Notes: generated by a model from the letters alone, not told the origin. Shown: positions 6,763 to 14,387, numbered from the stretch's first letter. The stretch: 20,681 bases of DNA from Chloroflexota bacterium (GCA_030615045.1 JAUWZY010000007.1:1-20681), one strand, 5' to 3'. Made by a program: numbers and translations.

Positions 6763-7398
6763 ATGAATCTCTCTGAGATGAGAACGAGGGTCCGCCGTGA
6801 TCTGCATGATGAAGACTCAAATAACTACCGCTGGACAGATGACGAGCTGGACCGCCATATCGACCATGCAGTGCGAGAACTGAGCCTTTCTCTGCCGCTT
6901 GAGGCAAAAGCAAACCCGACCACCACTGCCGGCAGCCGAGAGCTATCGATATCAAGCCTTTCCGATCTGGTGGTCATTGAGGCTGTAGAGTACCCTGTGG
7001 CCAAATATCCGCCGAGCTACGTCCGCTTTAGCGTCTGGGCTGATACGCTGACCCTTCTTGTGGATCAGGTGCCAGCTGGCGGTGAAGATGTTTACATCTA
7101 TTATGGCAAGCTCCATACCTTAGATGCCAGTGGCTCCACCATCCCCACCCCGGTTGAGGACTTGATAGCAATAGGGGCTGCTGGCTATGCCGCTATGGAG
7201 TGGGCCAGCTTCGCCACCAATCGGGTCAATGTGGGCGGAGATGAGACCTGGCGAAATTACCTCACCTGGGGACAGGATAGGTTGGCCGCCTTTATGCAGG
7301 GGCTGGCGAAGCACAGCCGAAAGAATACTGTGCGGGTGCGTCGCCTTTATCGCCCTTATCAGCCCAAGGATTCACAGAGCACCGATTGGGGTCCTTGA
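6763..7398 (+). CDS. Head-tail adaptor (connector) protein
   Basis: This 211-residue protein starts with a typical adaptor N-terminus (MNLSEMRTRVRRDLHDEDSN, then YRWTDDELDRHIDHAVRELS). It has a central beta-rich part (EDVYIYYGKLHTL) and a helical part with AIGAAGYAAMEWASFATNRV. This layout resembles HK97 gp6/SPP1 gp15 and SU10-type adaptors, which dock under the portal ring. The basic C-terminus (RKNTVRVRRLYRPYQPKD) may contact portal or DNA. SD AAGGAG (6751-6756) supports the start. The 123-bp gap after the capsid gene contains a terminator and two further hairpins, so its expression probably depends on read-through. Confidence 0.75.
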   Translation: MNLSEMRTRVRRDLHDEDSNNYRWTDDELDRHIDHAVRELSLSLPLEAKANPTTTAGSRELSISSLSDLVVIEAVEYPVAKYPPSYVRFSVWADTLTLLVDQVPAGGEDVYIYYGKLHTLDASGSTIPTPVEDLIAIGAAGYAAMEWASFATNRVNVGGDETWRNYLTWGQDRLAAFMQGLAKHSRKNTVRVRRLYRPYQPKDSQSTDWGP

Positions 7399-7415
7399 GA
7401 GTTTTCGAAGGGAGC

Positions 7416-7772
7416 ATGGAAAAGATGACTCAGTCATTGGATAGGATTCGAAACGGGATGCGTAAATCGAGGGAGGGCTTGCCTAAGGAGGCCTTTGCCA
7501 TTGTGGGCGACCCCAATGATCCCGAGACCTGGAAGCTACCGCACCACAGCAGAGCCATCTTTAGGGCGCTCGCCGGGAAGCTTGCCATGGAAAGCACTGT
7601 GGATTGGGACCGGATGCCGGCGGCAGTGGCTGCCCTATCCCCAGGGGGTTATCGGGGGCAACGGGTTGAGGCTACTCTGGGACAAATTCTTCACGCCGCC
7701 CGCCACCTCGCCGCCCACTATCGTAAAGCGGGGAAGGACCTGCCCCAAACCTTAGTCGCATTGATTGGGTGA
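7416..7772 (+). CDS. Conserved-looking phage protein of unknown function
   Basis: This protein of about 118 residues contains AFAIVGDPNDPETWKLPHHS, a phrase I associate with phage head-region proteins, then VDWDRMPAAVAALSPGGYRG, and a C-terminal helix ending in HLAAHYRKAGKDLPQTLVAL. No catalytic motif can be assigned. It sits between the adaptor and the tail gene, where head-completion or tail-assembly factors are common. The start is uncertain: AAGGGAG (7408-7414) is 1 nt from ATG 7416 and 10 nt from ATG 7425, so 7425 is a good alternative. Its stop lies 4 nt before ATG 7777 of the tail gene, suggesting coupling. Confidence 0.7.
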   Translation: MEKMTQSLDRIRNGMRKSREGLPKEAFAIVGDPNDPETWKLPHHSRAIFRALAGKLAMESTVDWDRMPAAVAALSPGGYRGQRVEATLGQILHAARHLAAHYRKAGKDLPQTLVALIG

Positions 7773-7776
7773 TGTG

Positions 7777-10728
7777 ATGAGGACTCTTTCGACTACATTG
7801 CTTGAGGCACAGAGGAGCAAGTCAGGTCTGCCTTACGTCAAGGTGCAGGTGAGCAATCGGGTGGCTGGCATTACCAGACTTGACTGGGAGCGCCTCTATC
7901 AGGGCTCGGAGCCCGATTCTCATCACGCCGCCACTATGCCCGGCGATGGCAGCCTTGTCCGCCTTCGCACCGCCTCCCCTGGTGGCGCTCTATACCGCCA
8001 GCGTGTAACCAGCCCTGGCCCAGAAAGCGATTTCTCCCTATGGACAGAGTGGGAAGCTGCAGGTGGCGCTTGGTTATCAGGATATGATTACCGAAAGCAG
8101 ATAACCATTGATGGCACTACCGCCGGTGTACAGACGAACTATCAGATGAAGCTGATAGTCCATAAGGGTTCTGGCAGTGACTCCGGTGATGATGTTTACT
8201 TGGGTGGGCACTGCCGGGATGACTTCAATGATGTCCGCTTCACTGAATCTGACGGCACAACGGAGCTTGACCACTGGCGGGAGAGGTATGTCTCTGGGGA
8301 TTATGCCATCTTCTGGATAGAGTTTGACAGCATACCCGAATCGCCTAGCAGTGCTAACTTCTATATCTATTATGACAAAGCAGATGCTACTTCGGCAAGC
8401 AATGGGGTAAATACATTCATAGTGTTTGACGACTTCGAGGATGCCGATTTCGGCGATTTGACTGCTATGGGAGCATCAACCGCACTGTCCCAGGTGTCAT
8501 TAGATGGTCGTAATGTGATGAAAGTTGACCGAGAGACAACAACCGGGCAAAACGCATGGAGATATAAAGGTTCGCCGACATCATTGACTTCCTATATTGT
8601 TGAAGCGTTAATGAAGGACACGGATACAGCTTACAATGTGGCAGCAAGATTAGCCTTTGGAATAGATGTTGCAAACACAAGAAGTTATTGCGTTGCCATT
8701 GAGGGTGGGTCATCTTATACAACCAAAAAGATTTCAAAGATTTGGGGTTCAACGGGTTATGACCATCTTGTTGCGGTGGCTATTTCACGGCCTAAAAATA
8801 CCTGGTATAAACACCAGGCAATTGTTAATGGGAGCAGTTTAACATATCGAGTCTTCGATATGTCTGATGTTTTGTTGGAGGAGGCAAGCGGGTCAAATGG
8901 GGATTGGAGCAAAACAGGATACTTTGGCATTTCAATATGGAGAAGCTACACACACTATGATGACTTCAGGGCGCGCAAATATGTTGACCCCGAGCCGACA
9001 TGGGGCGCTTGGGGGAGTGAGGAGATGCCAGAAGCCGGCACCTATGCGGTCGCCCTTTGCTCCAGAGAAGCGGAAGTCCTCGCCTTCAGGATCGGCGCCG
9101 ATGGTCACCTTTATCGCTGTGAGAGCTCAGATAACGGAGCCAGCTGGGGAAGCTGGATTGATATGGGCGCCATCACAGGCACAGCCTCAAGCTTCAGAGT
9201 CGCAGCCTGCCACAAGGGTAACGGGGATGCCATAGTCCTTTATGCTGACGGCACAATCCTATATCGACGCCGACGAACCTCAGGAAGCTGGGAGAGCGCA
9301 GCGGAGTGGACAAACTCCCTGCAATCCATAAGCGGCATCTCCGTCTTCTATGAAGGGGACTGGAATCCCATCATCACCGGGGCAGACCCTTCAGACCAGA
9401 AAGGCGTCTGGACCTGCATCTATGGTGATGGCTATTCTCAGAGCCCCGGCGTCTGGTCGGCGTTAGCTGAGCTCACCATAGCCAGCGCTGGTTCCAATGT
9501 GGAGTTCATGTTCCCCAGCCTCAGCTTTCCAGACGTATTCAGAACCTTTTTCATTGAAAAATATAGCGGTGTCTCATCTTATAGTCGTCCTTTCTGGTCG
9601 CATTCCTTAGCCAGTGCCGAATTCATCTCCAATCTCTGGCGCGAGCCAGTCCCCTTTGACCTTTACTCAAGCTATGGCTTGGCTCTCGCTTATCACGGCT
9701 CCTACGCTTGGCTCTCGGCTCCTTTTGGAGTCTGGAGAGCACCGTTGTCTCTTTCTGCGGTTGATGTGACTGAGGATGTTATCGCGGTCAACTTCTCAGC
9801 GGAGCCATCTTCTGGAAAAGCTCGGATAGAGCTTCGCAACGATGACGGCCGCTATGGAAATATCGGGACTGGCAGCTATGCCGCAATTTGTCAGGGCTCT
9901 CAGGTCTCGATCAGCCCCGGCTATCGCACCACAGCAGGGATTGAGGTCTCCTCAGGTCCCGCCTATTGGATCGAGGGCTGGGAGTATATCTCAAAAGGGG
10001 CACAAGCCGCCTTTGTCCTCCACGCCGCAGATGGCTGGAGGCTTTTAGAGCATTGGAAAGCACGGCGGCAATTCTCATGGAGCGCTGGCAGCAAGAACGT
10101 GTTTCAGCTGCTGGCTTTTATCTTCGCCAGAGCTGGCTTGGAATTCTCCGCCTTCAGCAACAGCGAGGAGATGGCAAATCACTATCCTGCTTTTGCCATC
10201 CATCCCGGGGAGAGTGGGGCTTCGGCAGTGCGCGAGCTTCTGAAGATGGTCCCCGACGTCCTTTTCTTCCGCGGGCGCTATGGTTATATCAAAAACCCCA
10301 AGGCGACTGACTCCAGCAGCTATAGTTATGGTGTGGCTCATGCCCTTTGGCAGGGACGATACAGTCAGCTTTCTCCCGAGATCGATCGAGTTCAGGTCTT
10401 TGGCGATGGGGTGCTGAGCGAGGGCTTTGACTGGCCCGGGATTGCAAAGGTTTACGATCGCCTTCACCAGGTCCATGACCTGAATCTGGATACCGCGGAG
10501 AAAGCGCAGAAACGGGCCCAGGCTGAGCTCCGCCGCCAGGAAATCACTGCCAGCGATGGCGAGATACTGGTGCCGCCGAATTGCGGCCAGGAGCTCTACG
10601 ATGTCATCGATGTCACCGATAGCCGAGCCGGCCTTGAGGAGGAGAAGAGGCGAGTGCTGGGGCTGACCTTGCGCTATTCCGCCGAAGACGGTCGCTATGA
10701 GCAGCGGCTTGAGCTTGGGGGTGTGTAA
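7777..10728 (+). CDS. Large tail hub/fibre protein with inserted DUF2341-LamG cassette
   Basis: This 983-residue protein appears to combine several parts. The N-terminal ~95 residues look like a tail attachment domain plus a first propeller-like blade (LYRQRVTSPGPESDFSLWTE). Next come a DUF2341 domain (GYDYRKQITIDGTTAG; IYYDKADA) and a LamG/concanavalin-like domain. Further sialidase-like blades follow, including an Asp-box (SSDNGASW). The last ~325 residues (AVNFSAEPSSGKARIELRND onward) resemble tail-hub proteins. It is probably the host-recognition and injection component. ATG 7777 is preferred over TTG 7765 and GTG 7774 because GGGTGAT lies just upstream. The small spike candidate follows 1 nt after its stop. 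Exact domain borders are inferred. Confidence 0.8.
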   Translation: MRTLSTTLLEAQRSKSGLPYVKVQVSNRVAGITRLDWERLYQGSEPDSHHAATMPGDGSLVRLRTASPGGALYRQRVTSPGPESDFSLWTEWEAAGGAWLSGYDYRKQITIDGTTAGVQTNYQMKLIVHKGSGSDSGDDVYLGGHCRDDFNDVRFTESDGTTELDHWRERYVSGDYAIFWIEFDSIPESPSSANFYIYYDKADATSASNGVNTFIVFDDFEDADFGDLTAMGASTALSQVSLDGRNVMKVDRETTTGQNAWRYKGSPTSLTSYIVEALMKDTDTAYNVAARLAFGIDVANTRSYCVAIEGGSSYTTKKISKIWGSTGYDHLVAVAISRPKNTWYKHQAIVNGSSLTYRVFDMSDVLLEEASGSNGDWSKTGYFGISIWRSYTHYDDFRARKYVDPEPTWGAWGSEEMPEAGTYAVALCSREAEVLAFRIGADGHLYRCESSDNGASWGSWIDMGAITGTASSFRVAACHKGNGDAIVLYADGTILYRRRRTSGSWESAAEWTNSLQSISGISVFYEGDWNPIITGADPSDQKGVWTCIYGDGYSQSPGVWSALAELTIASAGSNVEFMFPSLSFPDVFRTFFIEKYSGVSSYSRPFWSHSLASAEFISNLWREPVPFDLYSSYGLALAYHGSYAWLSAPFGVWRAPLSLSAVDVTEDVIAVNFSAEPSSGKARIELRNDDGRYGNIGTGSYAAICQGSQVSISPGYRTTAGIEVSSGPAYWIEGWEYISKGAQAAFVLHAADGWRLLEHWKARRQFSWSAGSKNVFQLLAFIFARAGLEFSAFSNSEEMANHYPAFAIHPGESGASAVRELLKMVPDVLFFRGRYGYIKNPKATDSSSYSYGVAHALWQGRYSQLSPEIDRVQVFGDGVLSEGFDWPGIAKVYDRLHQVHDLNLDTAEKAQKRAQAELRRQEITASDGEILVPPNCGQELYDVIDVTDSRAGLEEEKRRVLGLTLRYSAEDGRYEQRLELGGV
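8065..9027 (+). other. Inserted receptor-binding cassette (DUF2341 plus LamG-like) inside the tail gene
   Basis: The segment splits what looks like a continuous propeller: blade SDFSLWTEW ends before it and blade GADGHLYRCESSDNGASWGS follows it. The 9-bp direct repeat GGCGCTTGG occurs at 8065-8073 and 9004-9012, both in frame (Gly-Ala-Trp) and 939 bp (313 codons) apart. By hand count the lines 8641-8760 are 40% GC, against 57-58% at 9061-9120 and 10561-10620. This fits a cassette acquired from elsewhere. Confidence 0.6.
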
Positions 10729-10729
10729 C

Positions 10730-10942
10730 ATGGAGCTGAGATGTGGCGTGGTCAAGGCCTTTGATTCAGGAAGCTACAAAGCTACGGTGCAGCTATTGGG
10801 CAGCCTCTCGGTGTGGCTCGAGGGGCTGGCGGTGGCGCGAAACATCCCGGTGGCGGAGATGGTGGTGGGGCGCAATTGTGCCCTTATCTTCTTCGATGAG
10901 AGCAACCCAAACGATGCCGTGCTGGTAGCGGTCTGGGAGTAA
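10730..10942 (+). CDS. Small OB-like baseplate/spike candidate
   Basis: This 70-residue protein (MELRCGVVKAFDSGSYKATV, then GSLSVWLEGLAVARNIPVAE, VVGRNCALIFFDESNPNDAV) has the alternating beta pattern and the G-V-V...V-G-R...V-F-F-D layout of small OB-fold proteins that sit on phage tail hubs (gp5/gpV-like N-domains). The start at 10730 is 1 nt after the stop of the hub protein; the frame is open further upstream but would overlap the hub gene. Tight spacing implies coupled translation and a partnership with the hub. The fold is inferred from pattern only. Confidence 0.65.
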   Translation: MELRCGVVKAFDSGSYKATVQLLGSLSVWLEGLAVARNIPVAEMVVGRNCALIFFDESNPNDAVLVAVWE

Positions 10943-10960
10943 GAAACGAAGGTGGTGATG

Positions 10961-11167
10961 ATGATGGCAGAAAACTCTGAATCCCCAAGAAGCTGGAGAG
11001 ATAGACTACAGAGTCGCAAATGGTGGACGACTATAGGGATGGCGATAATCACTCTGGCCGCAGGCTTTGGCTTTAACCTTGACCCTGAAGTAGTCCTCTC
11101 AATAGCAGGCGGACTCTGTGCTATATATGTCGCAGTAGAGGGGATTATCGATGCGGTAAAGAAATAA
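10961..11167 (+). CDS. Holin-like small membrane protein
   Basis: About 68 residues: a charged N-terminus (MAENSESPRSWRDRLQSRKW), a first hydrophobic helix (TTIGMAIITLAAGFGF), a short polar turn (NLDPEV) and a second hydrophobic helix (VLSIAGGLCAIYVAVEGIID), then a basic end (AVKK). Two helices with charged ends at the 3' edge of a tail module fit a phage holin or a holin-like membrane anchor. ATG 10958, 10961 and 10964 all follow AAGGTGGTGAT. No endolysin follows, so its lytic role is uncertain. It is the last phage gene before host moaC. Confidence 0.65.
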   Translation: MMAENSESPRSWRDRLQSRKWWTTIGMAIITLAAGFGFNLDPEVVLSIAGGLCAIYVAVEGIIDAVKK

Positions 11168-11170
11168 AAA

Positions 11171-11200
11171 AACCTCTCTTTGTGCACCGGCACGAGGAGA
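11171..11200 (-). terminator. Hairpin and T-run between the phage module and moaC
   Basis: Arms 11175-11185 and 11190-11200 pair over 11 positions around ACCG (plus strand: two G-U pairs). Read leftward, after moaC, the stem is followed by GG and seven T residues, giving an intrinsic terminator shape. In that direction the two wobble positions become A-C mismatches. It probably separates the convergent phage and host operons and marks their junction. Confidence 0.5.
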
Positions 11201-11241
11201 AGCAAGCACAGCTTAGGTCGCGGTGTAATTATGGGGTGCTT

Positions 11242-11691
11242 TTACTCGAGGACAATGGTGCCGCTTTTGCCGCCGCTTTTCCTCACCAGGCGGATGTCCT
11301 GGATTTTGATCCCGCGCTCCACCGGCTTGCACATATCGTAAATGGTCAGGGCGCTGACCGCTACCGCGGTCAGCGCCTCCATCTCAACCCCTGTTTTCCC
11401 TGTGCTCTTGACCGTGGCAGTGATCTCCACTGCGCTCTTCTCTTTATTCAGCTCAAATTCCACAGTGACATCGGTAAGCAATAGAGGATGGCATAGGGGA
11501 ATGAGCTCCGCAGTCCTTTTTGCCGCCATGATCCCCGCCGTCTGGGCCATAGAGAGGACATCACCCTTAGCCATTTTCCCCTGTTCAATCAGGGCCAATG
11601 TTTGCGGCTTCATCACCACCATCCCTTTAGCCACCGCTACCCGCGCTGTGTCCTGCTTTGCGCTGATATCAACCATGCGAGTTTCCGTCAT
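11242..11691 (-). CDS. moaC: Cyclic pyranopterin monophosphate synthase MoaC
   Basis: MoaC converts the MoaA product, 3',8-cyclo-7,8-dihydro-GTP, to cyclic pyranopterin monophosphate in molybdenum cofactor synthesis. The 149 residues are full length. Visible family motifs are MVDISAKQDTARVAVAKG, GDVLSMAQTAGIMAAKRT, ELIPLCHPL (His68), EALTAVAVSALTIYDMCK (Asp119, Lys122) and RKSGGKSG. Lys42, His68, Asp119 and Lys122 have the same spacing as the catalytic Lys51, His77, Asp128 and Lys131 of E. coli MoaC. It starts 7 nt after moaA, behind AGGACAGG, and is the last gene of a leftward operon. A perfect 12-bp inverted repeat lies within its coding sequence. Confidence 0.96.
   Translation of the reverse strand: MTETRMVDISAKQDTARVAVAKGMVVMKPQTLALIEQGKMAKGDVLSMAQTAGIMAAKRTAELIPLCHPLLLTDVTVEFELNKEKSAVEITATVKSTGKTGVEMEALTAVAVSALTIYDMCKPVERGIKIQDIRLVRKSGGKSGTIVLE
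11350..11377. repeat. Perfect 12-bp inverted repeat inside moaC
   Basis: GGCGCTGACCGC (11350-11361) and GCGGTCAGCGCC (11366-11377) are perfect complements around TACC. It encodes part of the conserved ALTAVAVSAL stretch, so part of the symmetry may follow from codon choice. As RNA it would be a very stable GC-rich hairpin in the last third of moaC. Confidence 0.7.
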
Positions 11692-11698
11692 CCTGTCC

Positions 11699-12676
11699 TC
11701 AGCCTCCGATCTGGGCCATGGCTTGCTTTTTGGAGGTGATCCCTTTTGCCAGCTGGTGCCCTTGGGGCTTGGCAGCCACTGCTTCCCGGATTAAATGGCA
11801 TATTTGCTCGCTCGATACTCCACGCCGCAATGGCTCTCGAAGGTCGATCTCCTCGTCTGAGAGCAGACAGGGGCGTAGCTTGCCGTCAGCGGTGAGGCGT
11901 AAGCGATTGCAGCGAATGCAGATATGCTCGGTGACGGGGCTGATGAAGCCGACGGTGCCTCGGGAATCTGGGAGGCGAAAATATTTAGCCGGACCATTGC
12001 CACTCAGTGGGCACGGCTCCAGCATCCCCAGCTCCTCAATGCGAGCCCTGATCTCGGATATAGGCATAAACCATTTTCTCCTTTGCCCCTGACCGATGGG
12101 GATGAGCTCGATGAATCGCACATGCCAGCCCTCATCGATTGTCTTTTGAGCGAAGTCGATAATCTCGTCATCATTTACGCCGCGCAGGATCACGGTATTG
12201 ACCTTTACCGGCTCAAGCCCTGCTTGATGTGCTGCACTCATGCCCTCAAGGACATCGTTCATAGTTCCCACCCTGGTAATGCGGTGGAATTTTCTCTCCT
12301 GAAGGGAATCAATGCTGATGTTGACCCGTTTAAGCCCAGCCTGTTTAAGGTCAAAGGCATAGTGCTTGAGCAGCACTCCGTTTGTGGTCAGGGCGATGTC
12401 ATCGATGCCCTCTATTCCGGCTAACATCTCGACCAGGGTCACCAAGTGAGAGCGGATCAAAGGCTCGCCTCCGGTGAGGCGCAGTTTGTTTATGCCCAGC
12501 TTGGCTGCTGCCTGAGCCACGAGGTAGATCTCCTCATAGCGCAGTATCTGGTCATGGGGGATGGATGTTATCCCCTCAACGGGCATGCAGTAGATGCAGC
12601 GCAGATTGCAGCGGTCGGTGATCGAGATGCGCAGGTAGTTTATCGGGCGCTGAAAGGAATCATAGAGCCCGCTCAA
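11699..12676 (-). CDS. moaA: GTP 3',8-cyclase MoaA (radical SAM)
   Basis: MoaA catalyses the first step of molybdenum cofactor synthesis, rearranging GTP by radical SAM chemistry. The SAM-binding cluster motif is CNLRCIYC (C23, C27, C30). LTGGEPLIR and TTNGVLL are core SAM motifs. The second, substrate-binding cluster uses CIRCNRLRLTADGKLRPCL near the C-terminus. The protein ends in Gly-Gly, a conserved and functionally important MoaA terminus. At 325 residues it is full length. The start is TTG at 12676, overlapping the rdgB stop by four bases and preceded by GGAGGG at 5 nt, which supports this rare start. It is followed by moaC 7 nt downstream. Confidence 0.96.
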   Translation of the reverse strand: MSGLYDSFQRPINYLRISITDRCNLRCIYCMPVEGITSIPHDQILRYEEIYLVAQAAAKLGINKLRLTGGEPLIRSHLVTLVEMLAGIEGIDDIALTTNGVLLKHYAFDLKQAGLKRVNISIDSLQERKFHRITRVGTMNDVLEGMSAAHQAGLEPVKVNTVILRGVNDDEIIDFAQKTIDEGWHVRFIELIPIGQGQRRKWFMPISEIRARIEELGMLEPCPLSGNGPAKYFRLPDSRGTVGFISPVTEHICIRCNRLRLTADGKLRPCLLSDEEIDLREPLRRGVSSEQICHLIREAVAAKPQGHQLAKGITSKKQAMAQIGG

Positions 12677-13278
12677 TTCTGCCCTCCACTTAGCCGGTGC
12701 AAGATCTGCTGCGCCTTCTGCGCTGCCTTGCCGCGGTGGCTTATCTTATTCTTCTGCTCCAAAGGCAATTCGGCCATTGTTTTGCCCAGCTGAGGAAGAT
12801 AGAAGATAGGGTCATAGCCGAAGCCGTTTTCGCCCTTGGGCTCATAAGCGATTATGCCTTCACATTCGCCGTGACAGAGCTCGATTTTGCCCTCTGGCGT
12901 GGCAATGGCGATAACACACCTGAAGCGTGCGCCCCTCTTTTCCCAGGGCACAGCGGAAAGCTTTTGCAACAGGAATTCTACCCTTTCCCTATCGGAAGCC
13001 CCCTCCCCGGCATAGCGGGCGGAGCGGGGACCGGGCTCGCCAGCCAGGGCATCGACCTCGAGCCCCGAGTCATCGGCTAATGTGAGCAGGTTTGAGGACT
13101 GAGCATAGGTTCTTGCCTTCAGAGCCGCATTCCCTTCCAATGTGGCATCGCTTTCATTGATGGCGACCCTGACCCCCTTTTTATCAGGGGTGGCGAGGAT
13201 AAATGGCAAATCTTTCAAGAGCAAGGAGTATTCTCGCACCTTGCCCGCGTTATCGGTGGCCAAAAGGAGCTCACTCAA
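12673..13278 (-). CDS. rdgB: XTP/dITP diphosphatase (Ham1/RdgB family)
   Basis: This cytosolic pyrophosphatase removes deaminated purine nucleotides (ITP, dITP, XTP) before they reach DNA or RNA. Motifs: LLATDNAGKVREY at the N-terminus, LADDSGLEVDALAGEPGPRS with SARYAGE, and FGYDPIFYLPQLGKTMAELP with KNKISHRGKA, which form the nucleotide and metal site. TTG 13278 gives MSELLLATDN and about 201 residues, matching family N-termini; TTG 13299 would add seven atypical residues. AGGGGAG lies 11 nt upstream of the chosen start. It overlaps the fbp stop region by 8 nt and the moaA start by four, so translation is coupled. Confidence 0.94.
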   Translation of the reverse strand: MSELLLATDNAGKVREYSLLLKDLPFILATPDKKGVRVAINESDATLEGNAALKARTYAQSSNLLTLADDSGLEVDALAGEPGPRSARYAGEGASDRERVEFLLQKLSAVPWEKRGARFRCVIAIATPEGKIELCHGECEGIIAYEPKGENGFGYDPIFYLPQLGKTMAELPLEQKNKISHRGKAAQKAQQILHRLSGGQN

Positions 13279-14368
13279 GCTCGGTGAATCTCCCCTCAAG
13301 CTTTTTCATCACCTGGGGCATAGTGGTATACTCCATTTCCTCGAGCGGGAGGCGATGGGGCTCGAAGGGGCCGTGCATTCTCAGCCAATCGGCGAGGACA
13401 TTAGCCCGGCGCCGCGCCTCATCGAAGGATGGGTCATCGAACATATCCCTGGGGCCGATGAGCTTGCCATTGCAGAGCTGGAAGCCAGCGGCCCATACCC
13501 GGGGCGGGCCATCAAAGCGGCTGGGATTGCAGTCGCGAAGAGACACCGGCATCAGGGGACCGTGATGCGAGCCCCGCATCCAACCCTCAACGATATGAGG
13601 CTGGGTGAAGGGTTCAAGAACCTCGCCCACGGCGGGGAGATAACCTTGGCTGCGGACAATGCACACCGGGTCGTCCTTGCCCACATACCTGCCGGCGATC
13701 AGGGACAGGCGCTGGGTTGAGGAGACAGCAGCTACATCGTTCATCTCCCGATGATAGACAGCCTTGACCGCATAGCGGGACGGAGTGCCGAGGAATATAA
13801 GCATATCGTAGATCTCCTCTGGAGCATTGAATGTGATCTTCTTATGCCCCTTAACATCATGGACCTCGAAGGAGAAACCCTTATGCATATTCTCGGCGAT
13901 GACGAGGCCAATGGTGTTGAATGGGTCGGCGAAGATCTTATAAAGTGGAAGATTCCAGGCGCCGGATGCGGTCTTATCGGCCATAAAGATGAGCACTGGC
14001 TCCGAGGCTCGCTCGGTAAATGTCATCTCGGCCACCCCCGGTCCCATCCCCTTAACAGTTCCGGCAAAGGCATCGGCGAGCAGATCCTGCCCCGCACCAT
14101 AGAGCTTCATCTCCCGGGCCAGCTTGGTGCCGGCTTCGAAGGTGTCCCAGGCGAGACGGTGAATCTGCTCATTGTCCACACCATTTTGATGGGTCATGAT
14201 CAGCTGCAGGTCATCGCCTGCCCTGGTGACATGGAAATCGATGAGCAGTCCATCCCGCTTTGCCGGCTCGAGGCACTCTTGCCCTTTTTCGATAAGTGCC
14301 GGGTGCATGCTGGAGTGCCCTACATAGCCACCGATGTCAGCTTTGATTACGCTTAAAGTGATATCCAT
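13271..14368 (-). CDS. fbp: Bifunctional fructose-1,6-bisphosphate aldolase/phosphatase (class V, archaeal type)
   Basis: This enzyme makes fructose 6-phosphate directly from triose phosphates, a one-protein gluconeogenic step typical of archaea and deep-branching or autotrophic bacteria. The 365 residues show the metal sites KADIGGYVGHSSMHP (D11, H18) and GDD (D52, D53), and the aldolase site YVGKDDP with the Schiff-base lysine (K231) and Tyr228. These align with the described residues of Sulfolobus ST0318, allowing a one-residue offset. The C-terminal part (FDGPPRVWAAGFQLCNGKL; DMFDDPSFDEARRRANVLAD) is also typical. SD TAGGAGGA (14380-14373) supports ATG 14368. It is 19 nt downstream of cobO. 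All catalytic residues are present, so it should be active in both functions. Confidence 0.95.
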   Translation of the reverse strand: MDITLSVIKADIGGYVGHSSMHPALIEKGQECLEPAKRDGLLIDFHVTRAGDDLQLIMTHQNGVDNEQIHRLAWDTFEAGTKLAREMKLYGAGQDLLADAFAGTVKGMGPGVAEMTFTERASEPVLIFMADKTASGAWNLPLYKIFADPFNTIGLVIAENMHKGFSFEVHDVKGHKKITFNAPEEIYDMLIFLGTPSRYAVKAVYHREMNDVAAVSSTQRLSLIAGRYVGKDDPVCIVRSQGYLPAVGEVLEPFTQPHIVEGWMRGSHHGPLMPVSLRDCNPSRFDGPPRVWAAGFQLCNGKLIGPRDMFDDPSFDEARRRANVLADWLRMHGPFEPHRLPLEEMEYTTMPQVMKKLEGRFTELE

Positions 14369-14387
14369 TATGTCCTCCTACCTTCTG

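Larger units (their letters stand above)
1..11200 (+). mobile_element. Phage-like structural module (prophage right part or domesticated particle cluster)
   Basis: Terminase, portal, scaffold, capsid, adaptor, tail hub and holin-like genes follow one another in the order usual for tailed phages, almost all on the plus strand. The module ends against the leftward host gene moaC. The left end lies outside the window, so the integrase and left attachment site cannot be judged. No tape measure, tail tube, head protease or lysin is seen. The right edge is placed at the hairpin around 11175-11200; an exact attachment site was not identified. It could be an intact prophage end, a short-tailed (podovirus-like) element, a remnant, or a gene-transfer-agent-like cluster. 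Confidence 0.82.

Noticed and set aside
10075..10755. 226-residue open frame on the minus strand across the tail-hub end
   Set aside because: It lies wholly antisense to the hub C-terminus, which has convincing protein features and correct neighbours; no own SD or family resemblance is seen.
11175..11200. Terminator for the rightward phage transcript
   Set aside because: The stem is good in this direction, but no T-run follows it; the T-run lies on the side serving the leftward moaC transcript.
13439..13450. GAACATATCCCT, resembling the phage operator
   Set aside because: Only the left half-site is present, inside the aldolase/phosphatase coding sequence, without promoter elements.
13751..14356. 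201-residue plus-strand frame
   Set aside because: Antisense to the aldolase/phosphatase gene with all catalytic residues intact; the open frame follows from GC-rich codon bias.
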